DNA of 64,000 nucleotides. It comes from Euryodendron excelsum (taxonomy: Eukaryota > Streptophyta > Magnoliopsida > Ericales > Pentaphylacaceae). Positions 1-11,200 of this stretch are shown here, in pieces. The position numbers were made by a program, and so were the translations under genes. The notes below the pieces were generated by a model. That model did not search any database, was not told the origin of the DNA, and worked only from the letters and a program-made list of their open reading frames with translations. Positions within the stretch are counted from its first letter, which is position 1. The number at the start of each line of letters is the position of its first letter. The stretch lies in NCBI GenBank assembly GCA_033060915.1, contig CM065385.1:16846001-16910000 (forward strand). Reading direction: 5' to 3'.

Positions 1-331
1 CAAAATTGGAGTTAGTTTTCTAAGATGGGTTAAAACATTTTCAAAGATTGCCAATCAACCTTTTTTTCCAAAAAACCATCTCTTGAGGAAGTTTTCCAAA
101 ACTTTTCCAAAACCCTAAGTTTAGTATTCGAATTATGTTTAGTTTTAGGTGACCTAACTTACCTTAACAAAGTTAGATGACGACTCTAAATCTTTTCCAA
201 AAAAGCATTTATTCAAATCAATTTCAAATTCAAACCTAGTCACACTCGTCCTTCTAGGAGGATGAGTTCTCACTAGAGAGTATTGCGTGTTTCTCACCAA
301 TTCTTGAGTAGCAAAAAATCAAGGCACGACA
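1..331 (+). repeat. 3' end of a Tat-lineage LTR
   Basis: This stretch matches the last ~330 bases of the complete LTR at 2746-8259, including the 'ggtgacctaact' block, the 'ctaggaggatgagttct' block and the terminal 'aaggcacgaca', which corresponds to the usual 'gggcgcgaca'. The LTR therefore ends at 331. No TGG-type primer binding site follows, so this is not an intact 5' LTR with its own internal region; the sequence after it resembles a decayed pol region. The 5' part lies outside the window. Confidence 0.8.
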
Positions 332-1655
332 CATGTCAATTGCCCAAAACGATTCAGCCCATTCTAGTCATTGGACAATTAAGAAAATGGTCACCAACCT
401 CCACAATAGTAAAGCCTTCGAACTTGGGAAAGGACTAGGGGCACAGCTACAGGATGATCTTTATCTCAAAGAATTCAACAGTCAGCGTCATACTTGTAGA
501 CTGGGATAATGTCCCCCCCCCCCCCCCCCCCAAAAGAAAACTAAGCAAAAGGGTTAACCCAAAATCCAACCTTAAATAGCAGAGCACAAATCCACAGTTT
601 ACCATTGCAATCCCAATCATTAACTACAAAATTATTCAAAATCCCAGAAGAGTCATTATCAAACTTGTTCTATAAAGAAGATGCTCAGTCTTAACATTTG
701 CTTACCTTACTCAAATTTCATCTATCCAGTTACATCAGACAATGAAAGGGCAGACTGAACTGCTTCTTATGTTCCCAAACCCTGAAGGCCCTGGTAAAGC
801 CTATAAGAGGAAAGTACTTAATAGAATATCAAGTATATAATGGGGTAATCTGAAATAAATGACTCTTGATCCTAAAATGCTTACTTTGTCATGCAAAAAA
901 TATTTTTCTGAAAACAGAACTTGTAGGGTATTCAAAGCTTGGCATATTTTGACCTTAAAGACCTCCAGAAGTCCTCTACAAATTTGGCCTCTTCGAGTCC
1001 AACATCACATGTAAATGCAAGTAACCTCAACAACGACACGATGGCAAAATATTGTCAAACCTTCAAGATCAATCCCTTCAACTCGGCAACCTACAGTCCA
1101 CAAATAAATAGAGCTATCGAAGAAGCCAAACAAAAAAACATCCAGAGAACCCCTCATCAGAAAAATGACAACCACAAGGATTGGCACGAGCAGCTATCCT
1201 TTGGGCTGATGGCATATAGACTCTCAGTTAGAATCTTAACTGGGGCATCACCATTCTGCTTGGTCTAAGGCAACGAGGCAGTTCTACTAGTCGAAGTATA
1301 AATTCAACCCATTGAAGCTGACTAAATCAAAGACCGGCATGAATAACTTTGCTTCCAAGATAAAAAGAGAATGGCAACCATCTACCATGCCCAATGCTAT
1401 CAAGGATGCATCACCAGATCCTTCAATAGGAAAGTCAAGCCCCGCTAGTTCAAGGAAGGAGATTTTGTTCTCAAAAAGATACTTCCAAGTCAGTAGAAAG
1501 CCGAAGGCAAGTTTGCCCCCAACTATAAAGGCCCGTTCTTGGTTCACAAAGTCATGTCAAGAAGGGCATTGATCCTAATAGAGTCGAAAGAAGAAATCTT
1601 TGCAGCACTCATCAACTAGGTTAGGTAAAGCACTACTATGTGTAATTAGAAACTT
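332..1655 (+). pseudogene. Decayed Tat-type pol: protease tail and integrase
   Basis: Two remnants are readable. Around 415-510 the forward translation gives a glycine-rich 'LGKGLGAQLQ' stretch, equivalent to 'LGKGLGRCLQG' after the protease of the better copy at 30974-31696. From about 1005 to 1640 there is an integrase remnant: 'NLNNDTMAKYCQTF', 'YSPQINRAIEEAKQKNIQ', 'DWHEQLSFGLMAYR', and further on 'GKFAPNYKGPFLVHK', the C-terminal GPY/F-type module. The Asp of the second catalytic position reads Val (HVNASNLNN, where the better copy has TDNASNLNN), while the Glu position is kept. RT and RNase H are not recognisable between the two remnants. Several stops and frameshifts are present, so this is dead. 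It is the oldest Tat copy in the window and the probable owner of the tail that follows. Confidence 0.75.
513..531. repeat. C19 homopolymer
   Basis: An uninterrupted run of 19 C on the plus strand within the decayed pol region. The length may be unreliable in an assembly. Confidence 0.9.
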
Positions 1656-2740
1656 TGACAGAGCAATGATAACAATGATTGAAATGAAGAGAGCCCCTCA
1701 ATTCCTCTACCATACTGTTAAAAGTATCCCTTTGCAAAACCCAGTTGAGCCGATTACATTCCTTTGAGAACCCAACCTAATGATCACTACCCATATTGGG
1801 TTGAGACACAGTAAATAGGAAAAGAAAAATAAAGAGCAATATAGGTTTAAGGAGTGTCGAAGAGAGAAAGCAAAAAAAAAAAAAAAAAAAAAAGAAAGAA
1901 AAAGAAAAGCCTCAAACTCTTTCAATGCTTAAAATAAGTGAGACAATGCTACAGCATACGAGAATACTAACCTTCATAGGAAGGATAGAAAATAGTCATA
2001 AATAGGATGACCTCGAGGACATAGTGAAAGCCTAAAAAAACACTGTGGGTAACAATGTGGAGGCATGGCAAGATACAAAAATGGTCGATGTGGTGAAAAT
2101 ATGTAAGAACACCGTGGTGCAAAAGTAACAGAAGGAAAAAAAAAAGCCATCAGGAAACACAAGAGCTGGGATAAGTCCATAAAAGGGGAGAGTGAAAAAA
2201 CAACAAGGGGGAAGAAAGCAAGCAGCAACAAAAAAGAGAGAAAAGGAGAGTCGAGCTGTCAAAGGTGAACATAGGTCTTAAAAGACAAGTACAAGCAAAA
2301 TATTTTGAGCCTATATCCCTTCCTTTTAAATACCCCATTAACCTACCCCACATTATAGTCCAGAATGAAAGACCATTCAGATCAGTCATTGCTATCCTTA
2401 GTCTTCAAAGGAAGATGACTACACTAGAAAATGCTATCTTTAGCAAAAATTTCAACTTAGCTCTAGGCCCAATGTCAAAAGTAACATCAACAGTCTTGAA
2501 CGAAAGCAACAACTTTAGTTAGCAATAGATTCCATCATTAATCGTTCTTCAAAATTAAAGCACTTAGTACTCCTATTCTCATTCAGCAATGAGTCGTCTT
2601 CATCGATATCAACGAGAGAAATCAAAAGACAAAGTATAGCCCGAGGACATAGTGACAACCCTCTAGGGAGCTATGGGCAAAAGAATAGGGTCATGGCAAG
2701 ATACAAAACTACCGACGTAGTGAAAACCTAAAAATGAGCG
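1656..2740 (+). other. Non-coding 3' tail of the old Tat element, first part
   Basis: No supportable gene. It begins just after the integrase C-terminus and resembles the post-gag/post-pol sequence of the plus-strand Tat copy around 47040-47110 (Pro/Phe-rich 'ccctttgcaaaacccagttgagccg' type text). A 23-A run lies at 1872-1894. A diverged repeat of roughly 100 bp occurs at about 1990-2130 and again at 2640-2740; both copies hold 'gaggacatagtga', 'catggcaagatacaaaa' and 'gtagtgaaaa'-like text, and the series continues at 8265 after the LTR insertion. Confidence 0.55.
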
Positions 2741-2979
2741 CTGACTGTAAGCACCCCATTTTTGACTGCTCGGCAGTCTATGCTATGTCCAAACATCTAC
2801 TCAAGTCAATATGGACGTATTCTAATCAAAACCAACTCTCTAAGTCTAAATCCCGTCTGTCCATCACTTTGCAGGCCCACTAGGCCCAAATAGAGGCTAA
2901 ATGACCAAAGCACCCTTAGGGGCATTGTCTTTTCCAATTCCAACTCCAACCCCTCTCTCAAGACAGTTTATTCCTCGAG

Positions 2980-3480
2980 AGGGTTCCAAATCAGGCACGT
3001 CTTTCCAAAGATGGTAAGTCTCCTTTCCAATTCCAACCTCTTTCTCGAGACAGTTTATTCCTTAAGACGGTTCCAAATCAGGCACGTCTTTCCGAAGACG
3101 GTAAGTCCCCTTTCCAATTCCAACCCCTCTCTCGAGACAGTTTATTCCTCAAGACGGTTCCAAATCAGGCACGTCTTTCTGAAGACGGTAAGTCCCCCTT
3201 CTAATTCCAACCCCTCTCTCGAGACAGTTTATTCCATGAGACGGTTCCAAATTAGGCACGTCTTTCCACAGACAGTAAGTCCCCTTTCCGATTCCAAATT
3301 AGGCACGTCTTTCCGAAGACGATAAGACCCATTTCCAATTCCAATCCCTCTCTTGAGACAATTGATTCCTCGAGACGGTTCCAAATCAGGCATGTCTTTC
3401 CGAAGACGATAAGACCCCTTTTCAATTCCAATCCCTCTCTCGAGATGGTTTGGCACGTTTTTTGAAAAAAATCTCTTCGA
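2980..3480 (+). repeat. Hairpin minisatellite in LTR U3
   Basis: Tandem units of about 45-90 bp. Each is centred on CGTCTTTCCGAAGACG, two perfect 6-bp arms around a 4-nt loop, and is followed directly by GTAAGTCCC. The units also carry 'ccaattccaa' and 'ctctcgagacagtttattcc'. Roughly eight units here, some mutated. The same array recurs in the other LTRs with different unit numbers. Confidence 0.85.
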
Positions 3481-3859
3481 AACGGTAAGTCCCTTTAAAC
3501 CTGTCGACCGGGATGAGACCCCAAGTCCCCTAGATGGTAGAACAGTCCACCTTTGGCGCCTGCTAGCCCGCCAATGCAGAAATGTCAGTTTAGGCACGCC
3601 TTTCGAGAAAATTGACTTCTTAGGCGCTAAGTCCCTTTAGTAGTTTCCTGATATCAGGTAGTCTCGGGAATGATCGCAAACCGTCAGAGTAGCGAAAATA
3701 CTCGCAAACATCACAACCGTTAGAGTAGCAGAAATACTTGCAAACAGGTCGATATAGGGAATTGCGAACAAACCCCTGTATCACGCGACCACCGTCAGAG
3801 TGGCGAAAACACTCAAAACACAGGTCAACACCGGTGCCTGCTAGCCCACTTCGGTGAAA

Positions 3860-4460
3860 ATGACCAAACTGCCCCTTGAGCCTTTTCCGAGACTTTTCAG
3901 TCAAAATAACCATTTTGCCCCTAGGCATCCGACCGCCCCGGAAACCACATCGGCTCTCGGTATCAAACCGCTAACCTCCTGAGATTGCTTCTTATAGTAT
4001 TCTCAACCTTCCTCTACCTTTCCAGATCATTCCGAGTTAGTTCCGACAAACCCGATACAAAATGACCGTTTTGCCCCTAGTGGGCCGGTCACCTTTTCCG
4101 ACTACACCGATTCTGGGTATCAAACTGGTAACTTCCCAAGAATGCTTTTTATAGTATTCTCAACCTTTCTTTATCCTTTCGGATCATTCCGTGTCATTTC
4201 TGGCAAACCCGGTACAAAATGACCATTTTGCCCCTGATGGGCCGGTCACCTTTTCTGACCACACCGGCTCTAAGTATCAATCCAGTAACTTCCCAAGAAT
4301 GCCTTTTATAGTATTCTAAACCTTTCTTTATCCTTTCCGGATCATTTCGAGTCAATTCCGGTAAACTCGGTATAAAATGACCGTTTTGCCTTTGGTGGGC
4401 CGTCACCTTTTCCAACCACACCGGCTCTAGGTATCAAACCGGCAATCTTTGGGAACATTC
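3860..4460 (+). repeat. 157-bp tandem repeat in LTR U3
   Basis: About four copies of a unit containing 'aatgaccgttttgccccta', 'gggccggtcacc', 'caccggctct' and 'tatcaaaccgg'. The 'aatgacc' anchor recurs at about 4061, 4218 and 4376, with a more diverged copy near 3905, a spacing of 156-158 bp. Equivalent anchors in the other LTRs (about 37757, 37915 and 38078) have the same spacing. Confidence 0.85.
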
Positions 4461-4799
4461 TGAATAATGTTTTCAAATCTCGAGTCTTCTTCCGGGACAG
4501 TTCGAGTCCGTCCTGGCAACTTCCTGATCCGATTGATCGTTTTGCCCCTAAAGGCCCGGTCAACCCTTCCAACACATCCTATCCTCATTTTTCAAGTCAA
4601 ATACCTCCAGGACACTGTTTTGAGTGTTCCTGCTCTTTTCCAGCCTTCGGGGTTATTCCCGGTCTCCCAAACTCCTTCCTGGACTTTCCGAAGTCACTCC
4701 TAGTGAAGCCAGGCTGAAAATTGTATGGTAGTCACTAGTACAGGCACCCAAATCTAGTCAAAGATACATTACTTGCCGACTTACAAACTTTCCTAATTG

Positions 4800-4945
4800 G
4801 TTAGCGCCCCTAGTAGTGGCGCCAAGCCAAGAATTGGCCTAGCGCCACTCCTAGTGGCGTCAAGAGGAATTTTGCCCTGGCGCTATTACAACAAGTGCCA
4901 GGTCTATCCCACCTCTATAAATATAGAGCCTCTTCCAGCGTGAAA
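4800..4945 (+). promoter_or_regulatory. LTR core promoter: GC-rich dyads and TATA box
   Basis: TATAAATA lies at 4916-4923. Upstream is a cluster of dyads with arms of the type GGCGCCACT and AGTGGCGCC around a 3-nt loop; one arm pair is slightly mutated here. The same order is seen at 38340-38425 (TATA at 38418), 60866-60969 (TATA at 60962) and, inverted, 56876-57005. In the LTR at 51487 the TATA box has decayed to TATAACTA (53368-53375). Transcription should start roughly 30 bp downstream; that is inferred. Confidence 0.7.
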
Positions 4946-4999
4946 GGGGCCCTCAAACTCAATCTACAAACACCAATATTCGATATACAGAGCTCGAAC

Positions 5000-5260
5000 A
5001 CTCCCCAAACCCTAGCTTCTCTAGGTTTTCCAAACCCTAGCCACCATACAAAAACCCTAGCCTCATATACACTCGTACACACCCCTATACACTTATACAC
5101 AAGCCTCTAAACCTCCTTTGAAGACTTGAAGAGCTATAATTTGAAGTTTGAAGAATGAGGACAATTCTTGAAGATTGAAGACAAAGATCAAGACGAAAAC
5201 TGAAGAAAAGCAAGGCGCGCAAAGCAAGCAAAATAAACAAGACACAAGGTAGGCTTTCGT
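5000..5260 (+). promoter_or_regulatory. Telo-box cluster and candidate splice donor after the LTR promoter
   Basis: Four or more AAACCCTA motifs lie within about 70 bp downstream of the TATA box (about 4997-5062). They are followed by a Lys/Arg-codon-rich stretch and then by ACAAGGTAGGC, a good plant 5' splice-site match, near 5246. The same order recurs at 38505-38750, 53455-53700 and 61035-61265. Splicing here is inference. Confidence 0.5.
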
Positions 5261-5519
5261 TTTAAATTTCCGCACTTCCCCCTCTCTCTTCTCTCTCCTA
5301 ACCCACTTGGGTTTTCTCTATTTTAATCCCCCATCTCTTTCCCCCCCTTTCTTTGCATGCTTGAAACAAGGGGATTCCCGGTCCATGTGTAGAATTGGAT
5401 TATTGGAGAGTCATCGTGTCGGGGAACTTTCTTTTAATCTAACCGGAGACCACGTGGGTTCAGCCCCCTTGATTATGTGGTGAAGCCTTAGCCTTGTATG
5501 TTCACGACCCAAACTTGCA

Positions 5520-7390
5520 TTGTGCATATCATGATTCTTGCATTCTTCCAAAAGTCATTTTCAAAGTTGTTTTCAAAATTTGCATTAAATTTGTTTTCAA
5601 AATTGCATCAAAATCTCCTTTTCAAAAACATGTTTTCAAAATCACAATCCTAGGGTGATTCTAGCCTTTCCATGGCTAGGGTTGTTTTAGGAAAGTGTTA
5701 CATTAAAAGTGACTTTTATGGTCCATATTTTCAAATCTTATTGTTTTCAAAACTACTTTCCTAAAGTGGTTCTAGCTTTTTTATTGTTAGAATCGCTTTA
5801 GGAAAGTGAGACGTTTTTATACTTCCCAAAAACTCTCTTTTCAAAAATCTCTTCTTAAAAATCTCTTTTTCAACATACTTTCCTAAAACTCTCCTTTCCA
5901 AAGTTGTTTTCAAAAACTCCCTCCAAAAATCTATTTTTCAAAACTCCCTTTTTCAACTCCTTTCCAAAATACTCTCCTCAAAACACACTTTCCAAAAACG
6001 TTCCCTAGGTCTCCTTCCTAGAAAAACTCTCTCCAAAAATCTTTTCAAAAACTCTCTTTTCAAAACTTATCTTCTAGAAATTTCTCTCTAGGTTTTCTTT
6101 CCAAAAATCCTCGTTTCCAAAAAACGCACTTTCTAAAAAACTCTTTCCTTAGAGCCCAAGTCAAGCCCTAGAACCCACAATTAGGAAACCCTAATTTTTT
6201 TTCCAAAAACATGGTTTTCAAACTTGCCTTAAAACTTAAGTTTCCAAACCTCTTGTTTTCACATCCAAACTCTACACATTTCCAAAACCTTTTTTCTACG
6301 TCAAAACTATAGTCTTCTAAATCTAGGGTTTCTAAAACCTCCATTTCCAAATCCTTGCCAAATCCTATATTCCCTTTAGGAAACCAAATCCCAGTTTTTC
6401 TTTAGGAAAACAAATCCAATCTCCCCATTTAGGAAACTAGATCCAATCCTCCGTTTTTGGAAACAAAATCCAAATATTTCGTAATTCAACTCCTTCCTAA
6501 TCTTCTACTTTCTTAAATCTTAAGTTTCCAAAACTTGAACATAAAAATCTTTCCTAAATTTTAAAACTTAACTTTCAAATCTTTCTTAATTCAACCATTT
6601 CCTAACTCTAACCCTTTTCAAATCTTAACTTTCCAAAACTAGGTTTTCCAATCTTTCTTAAACTCAAACCTTTCCTAATCTCAAGATTTTCTGAAACTTT
6701 AAAACTTTCTAAATCTTAAACTTTCCAAATTTCAAATCTTTCCAAATTCAAAGCTTTCTAAATTCAAAACTTTCTTAAGTTAGATCTTTCTAAATCCAAA
6801 TCTTCCTAAATTCTAAACTTTCCAAAACTTCAAAATATTTCCAAATCTAAAACTTTTCTAAACTCAAAACTTTCTTAATTCAAGACTTTCTTAAGTTGAA
6901 ACTTTCTTAATTCAAACATTTCCTAAATTGAAAACTTTCCTTTTTCAAACATTTCCTAAAACAAAACTTTCCTACTTTGAAAATTTTTCTATTTCAAAAC
7001 TTTTCTATTTCAAAACTTTCCTAATTCGAAACTTTCCTAAACTGAAGATTTCCTAAACCAAAACTTTCCAAAAATGACATTTTCCTATTTTGACACTTTC
7101 CTAAATCGGACATTTCCTAATTCGAACCTTTTCTAAATCTAATCTTTTCTAAAACTCTTTCAAGTCAAGTCAAAATTTTTTTAAACCCTTCCAAGTCAAA
7201 TCTTTCCTAAGTCTCCTCTCTTTCCTAAGTCTAGGTTTCCTAAACCTCAATCTTTTCAAAAGAAGTCTAAATCATTCTTCCAAGTTCTATCTTTCCAAAT
7301 CAAAATCCAATCTTCTCAAAAAATTCCAATTTCTAATCTTCTACTCTAAATTTCAATTCAATCTCTTTTTCCAATCCAACTTTTTATCTT
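5520..7390 (+). repeat. Pyrimidine-rich quasi-repeat domain of the LTR
   Basis: About 1.9 kb made of variants of 'aaactttcctaaatct', almost free of G on the plus strand. It ends at the conserved 'gactcttgtccgaactacga' block and the 'gtaggcaaccctcatgggtg' block. It is present in every full LTR of the family and holds no supportable gene. Confidence 0.85.
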
Positions 7391-8264
7391 CAATTGGACT
7401 CTTGTCCGAACTACGACTAACCTAATTCCTCCAAAAGGATACGTAGGCAACCCTCATGGGTGCGGTCACAACTTCTTTCAAATCTCAAATTCTACCACAT
7501 TTTTCAAATCTCAAATTCTTTCACATTTTTCAAATCTCCAATTCCACAACATGTTTCAAATTTCTATTTCTATAACTTCTTTCCAATCTCCAATCCCACA
7601 ACTTTTTTTAAGTTTTCAATTCCATAACTCTTTTCAATTCCAATCTCTTCTAAAATCAAATCAAATTCTTCTTTTCAAATCTATTTCCAAATCGATTCTC
7701 TTTTCTTACACTTGCATATCATGCATAATGTTAGTTTCTTTTCAAACATTAGTTTTTAAAGTGGATAGGATTAAACATTAGTTAGTTAAAGACTCTCATA
7801 GGTGAATCTAGGGTAGATTGACATGTAGGTTCCGAAAGGGCGGGGTAGGGTGATGGCTTAGTGTATCTTCCATACACGTAACCAACCTCCGAACCTAGGA
7901 TCATTGATTTCAAAGACCAAAAACGAAGCTATTTTCAAAAAATGGCTTAATATTTTCTAAAGGTTGCCAAACAACCTGTTTTCTTAAAAACCCTCTCTTA
8001 AGGAGATATTTTCAAAAACCTTTTTTCAAAAACCCTAAGTGTAGTTTTCGGATTATGCTTAGTTTTTAGGTGACCTAACTCACCTTAATCAAGTTAGGTG
8101 CTGACTCCAAACTTTTTCCAAAAGCCCTTAATTCAAATCAATTTTCAATTCAAACATAGTCGCACTCATTCTTCTAGAAGGATGAGTTTTAACAAGAGAG
8201 TACAGCATTTTTCTCGCTTGTGTGAGTATTCCTCGAGTGCGAATAATCTGGGCGCGACACTGAC

Positions 8265-11200
8265 ATGCAAAAATGGTAGAACTGGCATATGTGAAAATCT
8301 ACAAGGGCACTAGTGAAAATAATGGTTTAAATGAGAGAAAAAAAAAAGAAGAAAAGAGCCACATCTCCAAATCAGTGATCCATGCAACACCAATAAGACG
8401 GCCTCAGCAAAGTAGCAAAATCTCATGCCCCAACAATGGGTCAAGAGATGCCAACCTATGGGAAACCTGCATTGGTAACACATTTCTAAATTCAGCATAG
8501 CAAAGTAATAGGCATGAATATCTTAAGTCATTTATTAAGGATGAGTCTGTTATATATTGATATTGCTAACGAAATGCTGAGATAGTACAAGTGTAAGGGG
8601 CATCTCCCTAATTTTTCTCAGGTCCCAAGGTGTTTTACAGCCCAACATCCTAATGTTATAACCCAACAAAGTTCAATACCCAGCCATCTAGAGCATTCAA
8701 CTACCTAAAGCATCCAGCTATTCAAATCATCTAGTAATCCAGAGCATCCAATCATCCATGGATATCCAGCTACCCAAAGCACACAGTCATCCAGAGTATA
8801 GCCCAACTGGGGCAGGTCAGAAGCCAAAATCCTTCAACACAACTTAACTCACACAAAGTCCATTTCAACAAACTATATCTGCCAATCATCATCAAATCAA
8901 TTCTCTGAATCCATAAGGCGTGCCCCATGCACTACATAGCTCAGTGATCGTAACATTTCAGTTTTCTAATCTCTAACACAATGCCAAAGCCTTCTATAAA
9001 CTAACTTGAGGCAACTGATTTCAACTCAGCTTGTAAGTCAGCACAGCTCCTAGATAAGAGCCTAAACTATCTGCAACCCTCATGGATAAAGAGATTAAAC
9101 TATCTATCCTACTCCTAGACTGCTCCCCTCAGTCAACAAAGCTAGCCCCGACAGGGTGAGCCATGATCCTACCCTCCATAGCTGACAAGAAATAGAGAAT
9201 GGGGCAACGACCCACCCTCAACCTTCCAATCAACTTTTGATAACCCTTTTCCAAACCATAAAAACTGAGGCAATTACCCATCCTACACCTCACATTCAAT
9301 TTCAAACCAAGGGACCCATTCAAGAAGAACTAGCCAATCGACCTTCCAGATGTCTCGAGCTTTTCAAAAGAGACTTCACTGCATATAGAGATCAACTTAA
9401 GACATTCAAATTCAGAGAAACAAAATCCCTCTAGAGACATGTCAACAAGAATCCTATCATACCTGCTAGAATCAAAACTCCACAGTCAACTCAACATCAT
9501 ACAATCCAACCTCAAGAGACCTCAAGCAAAGACAAATAAATGACCTCACCTTCAAACTCTAAGGCAAAGGCATCACAAGCATGAAGTAATCTCTCATGGC
9601 ACCATGCTTAAGGCAAAGGTATGATTCTTACCAACTCAAAACAAAATATTTTAAAAGCGAAAGCTCTTGCTTTCTTTTAATTTTTAAAATTTGAAAAAAA
9701 AAATTTCAAGCCTTTTATCTATTATAAGTTTATATTCCAAATTCAAAATCCATTTCAAAACGAAAGCCCTAGCTTTCTTTCAAGTTCAAAAGCATTTTCA
9801 AGTCCGAAAGTTTTCATGTCTTGTCTACAAAACTTTCAAGTTCAATGTCAATTTCAAAATCGATTTCAAAGTTGAAAGCCCTAGCTTTTTGTCAATTTTA
9901 AAATTTTAAAAAATTTTCAAAGTTTATCTACAAAATGTTTAAACTTTCAAATTGAAAAGAACAAAACTATTGCTTTCTTTCAAATTCAAAATCAATTTTC
10001 AAAAGTCAACTAAGTTTTTCTTAAATATTCATTCAAAAAGTTTTTAGTTTCAAGCCAAAATGAATTTCGTACACGTTTCGCTATACAAAACGAATTTTCC
10101 ATGTATTTTGTCCAAATTTCAAGTCAAAACGAATTTTATACATGTTTTGTCCAAGTTTCAAAGCAATTTGGTTTTCGAACGTTTTCCTTCAAAAAGTTTA
10201 CTTCAAATCAATCTCAGTTTTTCAAAACTTTTTCTTTCAAAAAGTTCAAATTCAATTAAAACCTTTGGTTTCCCAAGCTTTCCTCTTCCAAAGCCCACGT
10301 TTCAAATCAAGTTTCAAGGTTTTTCAAGTATTTTCCCTTAAAAAGTTCAAGCTCAATATCAAAATTTTATCTCAAAACATTTTCAGGTTTTCCAAACATT
10401 TTCCTTCAAAATGTTTCAATTCAAATCAAATTCGAGGTTTTCTAAACTTTTTTCCTTCAAAAAGTTTCATTCAAATCCAAATCAAGGTTTTTTAACTTTT
10501 CCCCACAAAAAGTTCACTCAAATCAAACAATCAGTTTTAAAACTTTGTCGTTCAAAAAGTTCATTCAAATCACATTATAGGTTTTCTAACTTTTTCTTCA
10601 AAAAGTTTGATTTCAAAAATACCTTCTTTGTTTTTAGCTTTTTCCTTCAAAAAGTTTGATGTCAAAAATACCTTACTAGATTTTCTAGCTTTTCCTTCAA
10701 AAAGTATCGTCTGAAAAAGATTCCACTCAAAAGGTTTTCTAAACTTTTTCTTTCAAAGAGTTTCGTTTCGAAATCAACTTCCGTGTTTCCTGAGCTTTCT
10801 CCTTCAAAAGCTTCATTTTCAAAGCATCTTCTTCGGTTTCTCAAGCTCCACTTTTCAAAAATCTCGAGTTTCCAAGCTTTCGCCTCAAAAAGCCTAACTT
10901 TTCAAATTTTTGGGTTTTCAAACTTTCTTCTCAAAAAGTTTCATTTCAAACAATATTTTCTAGGTTTTCAAACCTTTTATTCAAAAGTTTCATTCAAAAT
11001 TCTAGGTTTTCAAACTTTTTCATCAATAGTTTCATTTCAAAATTCTAGATTTTCAAACTTTTTCCTCAAAAGTTCCGTTCCAAGTTTCAAAAGCTTTCCA
11101 AACCCTTTCAATTCAATTCCAAATCAATCCTTTCAAATTATGAACCTTAATTTCAGAAGCATTTCAAAAATCATCTTCAATTTCAAAACCCCGAATCTCC

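Larger units (their letters stand above)
2741..8264 (+). mobile_element. Complete solo LTR of the Tat family (5514 bp) with target duplication CTGAC
   Basis: The LTR runs from TGTAAGCACC at 2746 to GGGCGCGACA ending at 8259 and is flanked by a perfect 5-bp duplication, CTGAC, at 2741-2745 and 8260-8264. The flanking sequence joins smoothly into the diverged repeat series of the old element. No internal region remains, so this is a solo LTR formed by LTR-LTR recombination. Internal layout: hairpin array (about 2980-3480), triple 'gtcagagtRgcgaaaa' repeat (3680-3815), 157-bp repeats (about 3860-4460), GC-rich dyads (4800-4880), TATA box (4916), telo boxes, a splice-donor-like site, a pyrimidine-rich domain (about 5520-7390), then a conserved 3' block. 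About 5 kb is very long for an LTR, but in line with Ogre-type elements. Confidence 0.93.

Noticed and set aside
3011..3325. A 104-codon forward frame with repeated 'VFPKTVSPLSNSNPSLETVY' type units
   Set aside because: It is the translation of the hairpin minisatellite, whose unit length happens to keep frame. Similar frames at 3229-3597, 22584-22979, 36823-37095 and 51611-51895 have the same origin.
2980..3480. CRISPR-like array
   Set aside because: The units are contiguous or near contiguous, with no unique spacers, and the context is a plant LTR.
5000..5070. Interstitial telomere repeat
   Set aside because: The AAACCCTA words are spaced and not tandem, and recur at the same place in each LTR, so they are telo-box motifs of the LTR.
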